Notes: generated from the sequence alone by a model not told the origin. A stretch of 64,000 nucleotides of DNA from Streptomyces agglomeratus (GCF_001746415.1 NZ_MEHJ01000001.1:62001-126000); one strand, 5' to 3'; numbered from the stretch's first letter, positions 1-7,979 are shown. Numbers and translations are program-made.

Positions 1-718
1 ACGCGCCGTTCAGGGTGCCGGGGCCGCCCGTCAGGGCGATGTACGGGCCGTCCGGTTGGACGTGTACGGACGTGGCCTTGAGCCCGAGCGGGTATTCCTT
101 CCGCGCGCCCGGCTCCGGTCCGAGACCGCCGTCGCCCATCCCGAGCCGGCCGGTGGGGACGGAGCGGCCGAACACGGTGAGCCCGTCGACGGCGAGGGTG
201 CCCCTTCCGTCCGCGAGTACGGGACGCAGCGTCAGCTGCCCGGCGCCGCCCGGGCCAACGGCGGCCACGATGGTTCCCTTCGCCGGGTCGGTGGTGACCG
301 CGGCCACCTGCACGGACGGTGCGGCGGTCCGGATCGCGGCGGCGATCGACTGGGTGGAGGCGGTCACCGGGGCGGAGGCGCTGCCGACGGTGGCCCGTTC
401 GCCGAGGCGGACGTCGTCGAGCCGTGCGCGGACGCGAACCTGGGGGAGCGGTCCGAGGCGGGCGTCGCTGCTGCTGATGTCGAGTCGGGGGATGCCCTCG
501 TGCGCCAGGTCCCACAGGGCCCAGTCGCCGGCGACGCTGACCGCCAGGCTGCTGCCGAGAGCGGGTGCCGCCTTCGCGATGCGGTTCTGGATCACGGTGC
601 GGGCCGTGAACTCGGCCGCGCCCGTGGCGGCGACGGCCAGCAGGAGCACGGCGGTGGTGACCGTGAGGACGAGGTGGCGGCGCACGGCCGCCCGGGTCTT
701 CGCGAGGCGCTGCTTCAT
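1..718 (-). CDS. DUF2993/LmeA-like exported protein (3' end outside window)
   Basis: An open frame on the minus strand runs from ATG at 718 to the window edge without a stop (239 codons). It begins MKQRLAKTRAAVRRHLVLTV followed by a hydrophobic run (VLLLAVAATGAA), which fits a signal peptide or N-terminal anchor with a basic n-region. The following pattern, with the phrase SDARLGPLPQVRVRARLDDV and a repeat-like alternation of short hydrophobic strands and Pro/Gly turns, is what I know from the DUF2993 (LmeA-type phospholipid-binding) family of actinobacterial envelope proteins. Those proteins are usually 230 to 270 residues long, so little should be missing. Family call is by eye; the signal segment is directly visible. 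Confidence 0.7.
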   Translation of the reverse strand, partial: MKQRLAKTRAAVRRHLVLTVTTAVLLLAVAATGAAEFTARTVIQNRIAKAAPALGSSLAVSVAGDWALWDLAHEGIPRLDISSSDARLGPLPQVRVRARLDDVRLGERATVGSASAPVTASTQSIAAAIRTAAPSVQVAAVTTDPAKGTIVAAVGPGGAGQLTLRPVLADGRGTLAVDGLTVFGRSVPTGRLGMGDGGLGPEPGARKEYPLGLKATSVHVQPDGPYIALTGGPGTLNGA

Positions 719-837
719 CGCCGGTCTCCTCGGGCGGGCGCAAGGGCAGGGGCGGGCACGAGCCCCCTTCCCGCGCGGCGGACGCGGGGTCTCGCCGGGC
801 GGGGGCCGGCCGCGTGGATCGGTCCACGCGGCCGGGG

Positions 838-1365
838 TCAGTGAGATCGGACCAGCAGTCCGCTCTGGTTTGGGATGCGCTTGAGTGCGTCCCATTCCCC
901 TGCGAGCGTCCACGGCCAGGGAATGAGCCGGGCGCAGAGGTAGACGGTGTGGGGGATGGTGCTGGCTTGGACCCGATTGAGGAGCCGCTTCTCCCACACC
1001 GACCAGGCGGGCGCGTCCATGCCCAGCTCTGCGGCCAGGTCGGCAGAGTGCCACCCCGCGGCGAGGCCGCTGACCGTCCAGAGCATGGGGTCGTCGAGGC
1101 TGACCTCTGTGCGGCGTGGGAGCGGCGGGGGAATTTCCTGATGGACCACTGCCCGGTAGACGAGTTCGGGCCATCGCTTCGTACGAGCTCGCATCTTGGT
1201 CTTGACGCTCTGCGCGTAGTGCTCCATGTCGCGCCGCTCGTAGCCCCATTTCCTGTGGCGCCTGCTGTCACCGAGGGCGTAGCTCGTAAGGAAGGCTTTC
1301 TCGACCGGGGTCAACGGGTGTATCGCGGGCGCGTAGTGAGGCGGCGCCGGTAAGGGTGCGAACAC
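838..1365 (-). CDS. LuxR-like helix-turn-helix regulator, hypothetical
   Basis: 175 codons from ATG 1365. The N-terminal part (about residues 17 to 60, LTPVEKAFLTSYALGDSRRH) resembles the first helices of a LuxR/GerE-type helix-turn-helix, and a second helical segment (residues 95 to 145, with AAGWHSADLAAELGMD) looks like a second DNA-binding or tetratricopeptide-like helix pair. No receiver or ligand domain is visible, so it would be a stand-alone DNA-binding protein. It follows two small genes in the same direction (1311-1499, 1496-1921) and probably forms an operon with them. Function unknown. Confidence 0.65.
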   Translation of the reverse strand: MFAPLPAPPHYAPAIHPLTPVEKAFLTSYALGDSRRHRKWGYERRDMEHYAQSVKTKMRARTKRWPELVYRAVVHQEIPPPLPRRTEVSLDDPMLWTVSGLAAGWHSADLAAELGMDAPAWSVWEKRLLNRVQASTIPHTVYLCARLIPWPWTLAGEWDALKRIPNQSGLLVRSH

Positions 1366-1499
1366 GGGGCTACTCCCAGGAATGGGTGGCGAACAGTACG
1401 GGCGGCCTCCACGAGGGGCATAGCCCGTTCCACGGCCAACAGGCGAGCCATCAGCGGCTCACTCCGGGGCCGGAGCTGGAGGGAGAACGGCAGCTTCAC
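1311..1499 (-). CDS. small basic hypothetical protein
   Basis: 62 codons. Its ATG at 1499 overlaps the TGA of the upstream gene in an ATGA arrangement, which suggests translational coupling. Its last third overlaps the first codons of the downstream regulator. The product is Arg-rich without recognisable domains. The overlap with the next gene means that one of the two starts may be wrong. Confidence 0.35.
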   Translation of the reverse strand: MKLPFSLQLRPRSEPLMARLLAVERAMPLVEAARTVRHPFLGVAPCSHPYRRRLTTRPRYTR

Positions 1500-1921
1500 G
1501 GCCAGCCTCGCTCTCCGGCGGGCGCCTCGCGGGCCGTGGCTCTGGCGGCCAGGAGCTCGTGGATGCGCCGCTCTGCGTCCACGCTCACCGCGGTGAGGGC
1601 TTGGACCAGGCGGGCGAGGTTATGCGCACGCAGCGCGCCTCCCTGTGACCGAGCCGTGGCCTGGAGGCGGCGGCTCGCCTCTTCCAGCGTGACGGCAGCA
1701 GGCCGGCGAACGTCGTCACCTCGCGGCAGGGCGCGGATGTGGGCGTCGAGGTCACGACCGAGGGACACGGCGTGCTGGGCCAACTGCTTGAGCGCTGCCT
1801 CAACAGTCTCGGGGGGCGGCTCTCGCCTGTCGCGGCTGCTGAGGTCCCAGCCCAGCACTGAGTCCATCAGCGCCATGATCTCCACTTTGTCCACTGGGTG
1901 CTGCTTGTAGCCGTATCTCAA
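1496..1921 (-). CDS. DUF6415-like small helical protein
   Basis: 141 codons starting at ATG 1921. The product is almost entirely helical (residues 30 to 130: repeated Leu/Ala heptads, LKQLAQHAVSLGRDLDAHIR). It resembles the small Streptomyces proteins grouped as DUF6415, often placed next to LuxR-like regulators, as here. No catalytic motif is seen. It is the first gene of a three-gene minus-strand group. The family name is recalled, not searched. Confidence 0.5.
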   Translation of the reverse strand: MRYGYKQHPVDKVEIMALMDSVLGWDLSSRDRREPPPETVEAALKQLAQHAVSLGRDLDAHIRALPRGDDVRRPAAVTLEEASRRLQATARSQGGALRAHNLARLVQALTAVSVDAERRIHELLAARATAREAPAGERGWP

Positions 1922-1991
1922 TCGAACATGGAACGTGTGGGTCGAACAGGTTTCCCGCCGGGGTGATCTTCCCGTTGTGCGCGCATGAAGG

Positions 1992-2049
1992 CAGGGCCTC
2001 TCGGTAGCTCGGGGATGCGAATCTAACCGAGCAGTGCCGGGAGGCCCTG
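1992..2049 (+). promoter_or_regulatory. hairpin directly before IS5 transposase start
   Basis: Inverted repeat CAGGGCCTCTCGGTAGCTCGG-like left arm (1992-2012) and CCGAGC...GAGGCCCTG right arm (2027-2049). The last base of the right arm is followed at once by the GTG start codon at 2050. In RNA this would fold the initiation region into a stem. Similar arrangements precede three other transposases in the window. Confidence 0.6.
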
Positions 2050-2970
2050 GTGTCGTTGTTGTACGCGTCCGAACCCGTTCAGTTCAACTCGGCTGCTCCA
2101 TCGTGTGACTGCCTCGCGCATGTGTACGGCAACGCGGCCGACCATCCGGACCGGGAACGCCGGTATCCCTCGGACATGTCGGATGCGGAATGGGCGGCCA
2201 TCCGGCCTTTGGTGCCGGTGCCGGCCTGGCTTCAGGGACGGGGCGGGCAGCCCGAGGGCTACTGCCATCGGCAGATGTTGGACGCGATCCGTTACCTGGT
2301 CGCGGGCGGGATCTCCTGGCGGGCGATGCCCGTGGACTTCCCTGATTGGGGCCGGGTCTACGCGTTCTTCCGCCGCTGGCGCGAGCACGGGCTGACCACA
2401 GAGTTCCACGACCGGATGCGCGGACGGGTGCGTGAGCAGGAGGGCCGTGAGGCGGAGCCGACGGCCGGGATCATCGATGCGCAGTCGGTGAAGGCAGCGG
2501 CCTCGGTGCCGTCCGTCTCGCGCGGATGGGACGGCGGGAAGAAGGTGGGCGGCCGCAAGCGGCACATCGTGACCGACTGCCTCGGTCTGCTCCTGGTCGT
2601 CGCGGTCACCGCCGCGAACATCGGTGACCGGGATGCCGCGGTGGGTCTGCTGCAGCGGCTACGCCGCCTGCACCGCGACATCTGCCTGGTCTGGGCCGAC
2701 GGCGGTTACACCGGCGGCCTGGTCGACTGGTGCCGGCAGAAACTCGCGCTCACCCTGGAGGTCGTCAAGCGCACCGACGATACGGCGGGGTTCGTGGTGC
2801 TGCCGAGGCGTTGGGTGGTAGAGCGCACGTTCGCGTGGTTGATGCATTCGCGCCGACTGGCCCGGGACTACGAGACGTTGCCAGCCAGCAGCGAGGCGAT
2901 GATCCGGTGGTCGATGGTCACGCGGATGGGCCGGCGTCTGGCGCGGACACGGGCCGCCGGCCGGCTCTGA
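2050..2970 (+). CDS. IS5-family transposase
   Basis: 306 codons from GTG 2050. DDE catalytic residues can be placed at D143 (IIDAQSVKAA), D217 (VWADGGYTGG) and E258 (WVVERTFAWL), the spacing and YREK-like neighbourhood expected of IS5-family enzymes. The N-terminal third contains the usual DUF4096-like block (MSDAEWAAIRPLVP, GISWRAMPVDFPDW). Reading frame is intact, so the enzyme may be active. Its 3' end overlaps by 53 bp the end of a convergent coiled-coil/winged-helix gene, which suggests the element landed in that gene's 3' end. I could not find a clear right-hand terminal inverted repeat. Confidence 0.9.
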   Translation: MSLLYASEPVQFNSAAPSCDCLAHVYGNAADHPDRERRYPSDMSDAEWAAIRPLVPVPAWLQGRGGQPEGYCHRQMLDAIRYLVAGGISWRAMPVDFPDWGRVYAFFRRWREHGLTTEFHDRMRGRVREQEGREAEPTAGIIDAQSVKAAASVPSVSRGWDGGKKVGGRKRHIVTDCLGLLLVVAVTAANIGDRDAAVGLLQRLRRLHRDICLVWADGGYTGGLVDWCRQKLALTLEVVKRTDDTAGFVVLPRRWVVERTFAWLMHSRRLARDYETLPASSEAMIRWSMVTRMGRRLARTRAAGRL

Positions 2971-3445
2971 ACATCCCCGACGTCTCCTGCATGAGCCACC
3001 CGCGCTCCACCAGGCGCCTGGCCTTCGAGCGCACCCCCTCGACCTTCGCCGGCGTCGTCTCCAAGCCCAGCCCCACCGTGATCTCCCTGGCCTTCAGCGG
3101 TCCTTGGCCCGCCGACTGCCGCTCCTCCAGCACGCCCAGGATCCGCTGGTAGTCCGGCGCCAGCACCGTCACGGGCAGTCCTTCGCGCCAGGGTGGCACG
3201 ATCGAGCCCGGCACCGGCGCGGGCGCGGTTTCCCGCTCCGCCTCAACCTCGGTCACTGCGGTGGTCCCGGCAACCGAGGCTGCCAGGGCCTCGACCAGCT
3301 CTTCCCGCGCGATCACCCGCCGGTCCAGCTCGATCTCGGCGGCCTCCAACACCCCAGCCAAACGGGCGACTTCCTCCCGCAGCCCTTCCACCCGCACCCG
3401 GGCCGCTGTCTCCCGCTCCTCCAGCACTCCCAGCACCGACGCCAT
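2918..3445 (-). CDS. coiled-coil plus winged-helix protein, C-terminus altered by IS5
   Basis: 175 codons from ATG 3445 (MASVLGVLEERETAARVRVE). Residues 1 to 55 form an amphipathic coiled coil (Leu/Val/Ala heptads with Glu and Arg), then an acidic linker (AEVEAERETAPAPVPG), then a helix-turn-helix-like segment (LGVLEERQSAGQGPLKAREI, VEGVRSKARRLVERGWL). The expected short wing ends at ETSGMF, after which the sequence is IS5 DNA read backwards, so the natural C-terminus was probably replaced. It has the same layout as the proteins at 29594 and 21846. A longer upstream frame exists to 3670 but lacks a ribosome binding site and is repeat DNA of the neighbouring element. Confidence 0.6.
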   Translation of the reverse strand: MASVLGVLEERETAARVRVEGLREEVARLAGVLEAAEIELDRRVIAREELVEALAASVAGTTAVTEVEAERETAPAPVPGSIVPPWREGLPVTVLAPDYQRILGVLEERQSAGQGPLKAREITVGLGLETTPAKVEGVRSKARRLVERGWLMQETSGMFRAGRRPVSAPDAGPSA

Positions 3446-3640
3446 CGCGCACCCCTCACTCACAGAGCGGAAACAAGACGCCGGATGTCTCCCTCCTTCA
3501 GAGCTAGACCATTCCTGACCAGCACAAATCAAGCGATCATGTTCGGTTGAGATACGGCTTCTTAGCTTGGCGTTTATGGTCTGCCGTCGAACACGGCCTC
3601 GAACTTGCTGATGGGTTTGCCTGAGTTCCGGACGTAAGAG

Positions 3641-3697
3641 CGGCCTTCGCCTGATCCTGTGCTCCGTCACAGAGGCATGGGATCAACACGAAGGCCG
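3641..3697 (+). promoter_or_regulatory. extended hairpin before transposase start
   Basis: CGGCCTTCG (3641-3649) pairs with CGAAGGCCG (3689-3697). Inside it TGATCC pairs with GGATCA and TGTG with CACA, giving a long interrupted stem. The ATG of the transposase follows 5 nt later at 3703. Confidence 0.55.
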
Positions 3698-3702
3698 TAG
3701 AT

Positions 3703-5139
3703 ATGAGTGTGCTGCAACACGGCGTCCCGCGGGATGCGTTTGCCGAACTGTCATGCTTCCGGACGGAGCTCTATGCCTGTCTGACCGGGCGGCGCGATGC
3801 GCTGTTCGAGCTGAGTGATGCCCTGCTGTGCGCGGATGGTCCGGTGAGGACGTTGGTCGAGCTGTCGTTGGAGCCTGAGCACCGGCGTGGGCATGGCGCC
3901 TTGTACGGCGGCCTGAACTGCGGGGATCTGGATGTGGCACGCCTGCGCAGGACGCTGGCAGGGCTGCCGCTTCCCCGCACGGCGTCGGGGCGGCTGGTCC
4001 TGGCGGTCGATGTGAGCAACTGGTTGCGGCCGGACGCGAATACCAGCCCGGACCGGATGTTCTGCCACACATACGGGCGAGGCAGAGGCTCGGCCCAGAT
4101 GATCCCCGGTTGGCCCTACTCCTTCGTTGCCGCTGTGGAGCCGGGCCGGACCTCGTGGACGGCCGTGTTGGACGTGCTCCGGCTGCGGCCCTGGGACGAC
4201 GCGATCGCCGTCACCGCCGGCCAGGTCCGAGAGGTGTTCCAGCGGTTGTATGTGGCAGGCCAGTGGCAGATCGGCGACCCGCCCGTCCTCGTCGTCTTTG
4301 ATGCCGGCTACGACGTGACCCGCCTGGCCTTCCTGCTCGCGGACCTGCCCGTGGAGTTACTGGGCCGGATGCGTTCGGACCGAGTCCTGTACTTTCCGCC
4401 TACGCCCCAGCCGGCGGGCAAGCGCGGGCGTAAACCCAAGCACGGGGCAGAGTTCACCTTCGAGTACCCGGCCACCCTGCCGGTCCCGTCCATCACCACG
4501 GTGACCGACACCACTCACTACGGGCAGGCCGTCGCCACGGCGTGGGACCGCCTGCATCCACTGCTGACCCGGCGCTCGGCCTGGGCCGACCATCCCGGAG
4601 AGTTGCCGATCATCGAAGGCACCGTCATCCGTCTGCGGGTCGACCACCTTCGCGGCGACCGCCACCCCCGGCCGATCTGGCTGTGGTGGTCGGCCACCGA
4701 TGCCACCGCCGGGGACGTGGACCGGCTCTGGCAGGCGTTCCTGCGCAGATTCGACCTGGAACACACCTTCAGGATGTTCAAGCAGACGCTGGGCTGGACG
4801 GCTCCCAAACTCCGCGAGCCGGCCGCCGCTGACCGTTGGACCTGGCTGGTCATCGCCGCCCACACCCAACTCCGCCTGGCCCGGCCCCTTGCCGAGGACC
4901 TTCGCAGACCCTGGGAGCGGCCCGCACGCCAAGGACGTCTCACCCCTGCACGGGTCCGCCGAGGATTTCGCCGCCTCCACGGCAAGGCCCCTCAACCGGC
5001 CGGTGCACCGAAACCCAGCACCGCAGGCCCAGGCCGACCAATCGGCACGAAGAACAAGCACCGTGCACGCGAACGCACCGTCGGGAAACAGGGCCAACCG
5101 GACCTCACGACAACCATCACAAGCAGCAGAGCTGGATAA
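3703..5139 (+). CDS. DDE transposase (IS4/IS701-like)
   Basis: 478 codons. Two Asp-bearing strands (LVLAVDVSNWLRPDA near residue 105 and VLVVFDAGYDVTRLA near residue 200) and a C-terminal Glu motif (FDLEHTFRMFKQTLGW near 350) form the catalytic triad. A Pro/Lys-rich tail after residue 430 (RPIGTKNKHRARERT) is probably DNA-binding. The protein shares about two thirds of its residues by eye with the copy at 6527-7843, which lacks this tail. Intact, so potentially active. The exact IS family name is uncertain; the short inverted repeats and domain order fit IS4 or IS701 relatives. Confidence 0.85.
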   Translation: MSVLQHGVPRDAFAELSCFRTELYACLTGRRDALFELSDALLCADGPVRTLVELSLEPEHRRGHGALYGGLNCGDLDVARLRRTLAGLPLPRTASGRLVLAVDVSNWLRPDANTSPDRMFCHTYGRGRGSAQMIPGWPYSFVAAVEPGRTSWTAVLDVLRLRPWDDAIAVTAGQVREVFQRLYVAGQWQIGDPPVLVVFDAGYDVTRLAFLLADLPVELLGRMRSDRVLYFPPTPQPAGKRGRKPKHGAEFTFEYPATLPVPSITTVTDTTHYGQAVATAWDRLHPLLTRRSAWADHPGELPIIEGTVIRLRVDHLRGDRHPRPIWLWWSATDATAGDVDRLWQAFLRRFDLEHTFRMFKQTLGWTAPKLREPAAADRWTWLVIAAHTQLRLARPLAEDLRRPWERPARQGRLTPARVRRGFRRLHGKAPQPAGAPKPSTAGPGRPIGTKNKHRARERTVGKQGQPDLTTTITSSRAG

Positions 5140-5172
5140 ACGTCAAGCTTAGGCTGCGTCCTATATACGGCT

Positions 5173-5451
5173 CGGTCGTTTCCTACGCGTACGAGCTACA
5201 CCATGGGGTGGGCTCGCTCCGGGGGTGTTCGCCTGCAGTCGGTCGTTCCCTACGCGTACGGGCTGCACGAGGCCTCCGTCTCTCTCCCCCGTCGAAACCT
5301 GCTTCGGTCGTTCCCTACACGTACGGGCTGCACTTGGCGGACGGACAGGTCGCGGATGTGCCACGGTCGTTCCCTACGCATACGGGCTGCACCAGGGACC
5401 GCCGCCTTGGCGGGGTAGCGGCCGGTCGTTCCCTACGCGTACGGGCTGCAC
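5173..5451 (-). CRISPR. orphan five-repeat CRISPR-like array (type I-E-like repeats)
   Basis: Five 29-nt repeats at 5173-5201, 5240-5268, 5305-5333, 5364-5392 and 5423-5451. Plus-strand core is GGTCGTTCCCTACGCGTACG followed by GGCTGCAC, always preceded by C. Repeats 2 and 5 are identical, 3 and 4 differ by one base and repeat 1 by three. Spacers are 38, 36, 30 and 30 nt and are unlike each other. Read on the minus strand the repeat starts GTGCAGCC, has a partly palindromic centre (TACGCGTA), and ends ACGACCG, in line with 28-29 nt type I-E repeats such as that of E. coli, which also ends in CCG. The degenerate repeat at the low-coordinate end fits a trailer, so a leader would lie above 5452, where TnpB DNA starts. 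No cas gene is visible in the window. Confidence 0.75.
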
Positions 5452-5472
5452 TCGATGATGCCCCGTGCAGCG

Positions 5473-6560
5473 TTAGAACAGGTTTGCCTGTTCTTGGCGC
5501 GGGTTGGGGAACGTCGGTGGATTACTCCGCCGAGGTGACACCGTGCCGGGTGGTCCGGTGCCTTCCCGTTTCGCTGTCTCCTGCTTCCGGCCCCGAGGGG
5601 CCGGAAGTCTGAAGGGGACTCCACGGGCGTTTTGCGTCTCCCCCCTACCGGGGGCGACGGGTGGAACAGGGTCTGCGACCACGGCGTGCCGTTCGATGTT
5701 CCGGGCGGCGTTCAGGTCCCGGTCCATGGAGAGGCCGCAGGTGGCGCAGTGGAACACCCGGTCGGCGAGCGTCTGGCTTGTGTCTTGCCAGCCGCAGTGC
5801 GAGCAGGTCTTGCTGGAGGGCCACCAGCGGTCCAGGACCGCGAGCTGGGAGCCGTCCAAGAAGTCTTATAAGCGAGCTGGCGGCGCAGCTCGCCGGGGGC
5901 GGAGTCGAGGATCGCCCGGTTGAGGCCGGCTTTCTGCCGCACCCGTTGGCCTGGGGCGGCGACGGTGCCGCGGGCCGAGCGGGTCATGCCCGCCACGTGC
6001 AGGTCTTCGACAGCGACCGTGGCGAAACTGGTCGCCAGTCGTTTCGTCAGCGCATGCAGGGCAGTGTCACGGCGCAACGCGACCTCGTGATGCAGCCTCG
6101 CGACGCGCCGCTTGGCCTTCTCCCGACGAGCGGATCCCCTTTGGGTACGCGCCAACGCACGGTGCGCCTTCACCAGGCGGCAGCCGGCGGAACGCAGGGG
6201 GGCGGGGTTGGAGATGAGGATGCTGTCCGGATCATCTTCGGTCAGGGGCTGGGAGAGTCCGGCGAGGACCTTGACCCCGAGGTCGACGCCGACCGTGCCG
6301 CGTCGTTGCTGCGCGCGCGAGGGGCCAGCGGGAACGTGCGAGGTGACCTTGCACAGTACGGAGGCGTACCAGCGGTGCCCGGCACGAGAGACGGTCACCG
6401 ACTGCACGACGGCTTCCCCGCGGTCGATGCGACGCTGCAGGCGTTTGGCGGACTCGTGGAGGCGGACCTCTCCGAAGGCGGGAAGGCGCAGGCGCCGGTA
6501 GCCAGCCAGCCGGATCCGGGGCCTCTTCACGTCGTGGTGGAGACGGCCGCGGTCGCACGG
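5473..6560 (-). pseudogene. tnpB: TnpB (RNA-guided nuclease of IS200/IS605), truncated and frameshifted
   Basis: The minus-strand reading from about 6555 shows the conserved middle and end of TnpB: the substrate-domain phrase HESAKRLQRRIDRG, RuvC strand 1 with Asp (TVGVDLGVKVLAGL), the Glu strand (TVAVEDLHVAGMTRS), then, after a frame change near 5860, the zinc ribbon (TCSHCGWQDTSQTLADRVFH, CATCG) and the last RuvC Asp (MDRDLNAARNIERH). The first 120 or so residues are missing: the sequence joins directly to the truncated end of IS copy 2. Two lesions (N-terminal loss, frameshift) make it non-functional as read. Its 3' end runs to a hairpin that abuts the CRISPR array. Confidence 0.8.
5476..5493 (-). 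repeat. TnpB-element terminal hairpin
   Basis: GAACAGGTTTGCCTGTTC, a perfect 7-bp stem with a 4-nt loop, spans the last codons (NLF) just before the stop of the TnpB frame. IS200/IS605-type right ends carry such a subterminal hairpin, and in these elements the 3' part of the gene plus this hairpin forms the scaffold of the omega RNA. Confidence 0.55.
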
Positions 6561-7843
6561 ACGTTGCGAAACCCCCGCCTGACCCGGGCGGGGGTGAGGC
6601 GACGGGGTTCGGTTCGTCGTTCCCAGGGCCGTCGGAGGTCTTCGGTGAGGGGCCGGGCGAGACAAAGCTGGGTATGTGCGGCGATGATCAGCCAGGTCCA
6701 CAGATCGGCGGTGTCGGCGCGGCGGATCTTCGGTGCGGTCCATCCGAGGGTCTGTTTCATCAGTCGGAAGGTGTGTTCCAGGTCGAAGCGGCGGAGGAAG
6801 GCCTGCCACCACCGGTCCACGTCCGCCGACGTGGCCGAGGTTGCGGAGCACCACAGCCAGACCGGTTTCGGTTCGCGGTCGCCCGGCAGGCGCTCGACCG
6901 TCAGGCGCATCAATGTGCCGTGCAGGACGGGTAGTTCGTCGTCCGCGTGCTCCAGCCAGGGGCCGCGGTGGGTGAGTCGGGGATGCATACGGTTCCAGGC
7001 CGTCGTCTCTGCCTTGCCGTAGCGGGTGGTGTCCGTGGCGGTGGTGACGTCGGGCTGGTGCCAGGTGTCGGGCTTGGCGAAGGTGAGGATGCCGCCGTGT
7101 CGGCGGGGCCGGCCGCCCTTCGGTCCGGAGCGGGCGGGGCCCGGGTCGCGGAGCATGACGCGGTCCGAGCGCAGTCGTCCGAGCAGCACGACCGGCAAGT
7201 CCCGCAGGGAGTGGGAGAGGTAGGTGACGTCGTAGCCGGCGTCCATCACGATCAGGATCTCGGGGTCGCCCGGCTTCCAGTGTCCCGCGTGGGCCAGGCG
7301 TTCCACGACCTCGCGGAGCTGGGCGGCGGTGACGAGTGTCGCATCGTCCGTGGGTCCGAGCCGCAGGGCGTCCAGGAGCCGGCACCAGGAGGTGCGGCCT
7401 GTTTCCAGAGCGGCGACGAAGGAGTACGGCCAGCCTGGGACGAACTGGTCCTTGCCGCGGTCGCCGCGTGCGTAGACGTGGCAGAACAGCCGGCCGTCGC
7501 TGGTGGGAGCGTCGGGGCGGAGCCAGTTGCTCACGTCCACGGCCAGTACGATCCGCCCGTCGGTCGTCTTCGGCAGCGGTAGGCCGGCCAGAGTGCGTCG
7601 CAGACGCGTCGGTTCAATCCGGCCGCGGTCCAGCCCCGAATACAAGGCGCCGTGTCCACGCCGGTGCTCGGCCGTCAGCGACAGCTCGACCAGGGTGTTC
7701 ACCGGCCCTTCCGCGCACAGCACCGCGTCGGTCAGCTCGAAGAGCGCGTCAGCCCGGGCATACAGGCAGTCGTAGAACTCGACACGAAAGCGGGACAACA
7801 CATCCAACGCCTCGCGTCCGGACACCTCGGCAGACAGACTCAT
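6527..7843 (-). CDS. DDE transposase (IS4/IS701-like), C-terminally truncated copy
   Basis: ATG 7843, 438 codons. Close relative of the transposase at 3703: it keeps both Asp motifs (IVLAVDVSNWLRPDAP, ILIVMDAGYDVTYL) and the Glu motif (FDLEHTFRLMKQTLGW). Homology to copy 1 stops after LTPARVRRGF near 6570; the last 14 residues (NVRATAAVSTTT) come from TnpB-side DNA, so about 45 residues of the basic tail and the left inverted repeat are lost. The DDE core is complete, but with one end missing the element cannot transpose by itself. A second start (MWM) two codons upstream is possible. Confidence 0.8.
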   Translation of the reverse strand: MSLSAEVSGREALDVLSRFRVEFYDCLYARADALFELTDAVLCAEGPVNTLVELSLTAEHRRGHGALYSGLDRGRIEPTRLRRTLAGLPLPKTTDGRIVLAVDVSNWLRPDAPTSDGRLFCHVYARGDRGKDQFVPGWPYSFVAALETGRTSWCRLLDALRLGPTDDATLVTAAQLREVVERLAHAGHWKPGDPEILIVMDAGYDVTYLSHSLRDLPVVLLGRLRSDRVMLRDPGPARSGPKGGRPRRHGGILTFAKPDTWHQPDVTTATDTTRYGKAETTAWNRMHPRLTHRGPWLEHADDELPVLHGTLMRLTVERLPGDREPKPVWLWCSATSATSADVDRWWQAFLRRFDLEHTFRLMKQTLGWTAPKIRRADTADLWTWLIIAAHTQLCLARPLTEDLRRPWERRTEPRRLTPARVRRGFRNVRATAAVSTTT

Positions 7844-7973
7844 CCACAACGGCCGTTCTCTGGTGCTTCATGACTCGACATCTCGAAGCGTGGAGAACGG
7901 CCGCCTCCGCCGTCCCCGGAAACACCGCAGATCAGCAGGTCGGGTGACGAGCGAGGATAAACGCCAAGCTCAG
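6566..7973 (-). mobile_element. IS4/IS701-like element, copy 2 (left end deleted)
   Basis: The right terminal repeat ATAAACGCCAAGCTCAG at 7957-7973 matches copy 1's ATAAACGTCAAGCTTAG in 15 of 17 positions. The opposite end is replaced by the TnpB remnant near 6566. The element stops 7 bp from the stop codon of the propeller gene. Confidence 0.65.
7850..7903 (-). promoter_or_regulatory. hairpin before transposase start (copy 2)
   Basis: CGGCCGTTCTC (7850-7860) and GAGAACGGCCG (7893-7903) are perfect 11-bp arms 32 nt apart. In the transcript the 3' arm ends 6 nt before the ATG at 7843. Position matches the hairpin of copy 1 although the arm sequences differ. Confidence 0.55.
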
Positions 7974-7979
7974 CTAAGC

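Larger units (their letters stand above)
3561..5152 (+). mobile_element. IS4/IS701-like element, copy 1
   Basis: Bounded by imperfect 17-bp inverted repeats: CTTAGCTTGGCGTTTAT at 3561-3577 and ATAAACGTCAAGCTTAG at 5136-5152 (15 of 17 match). It carries a single transposase gene at 3703-5139. A related, truncated copy lies inverted at about 6570-7973. The right end lies only 20 bp from the first repeat of the CRISPR array. Confidence 0.75.

Noticed and set aside
15..884. Two long plus-strand frames at the window start
   Set aside because: They are shadows of the minus-strand DUF2993-like gene, which has a start codon and signal peptide.
5203..5458. Short repetitive reading frames across 5203-5458
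   Set aside because: Their repeated peptides (SFPTRTGCT, VVPYAYGLH) simply translate the CRISPR repeats.
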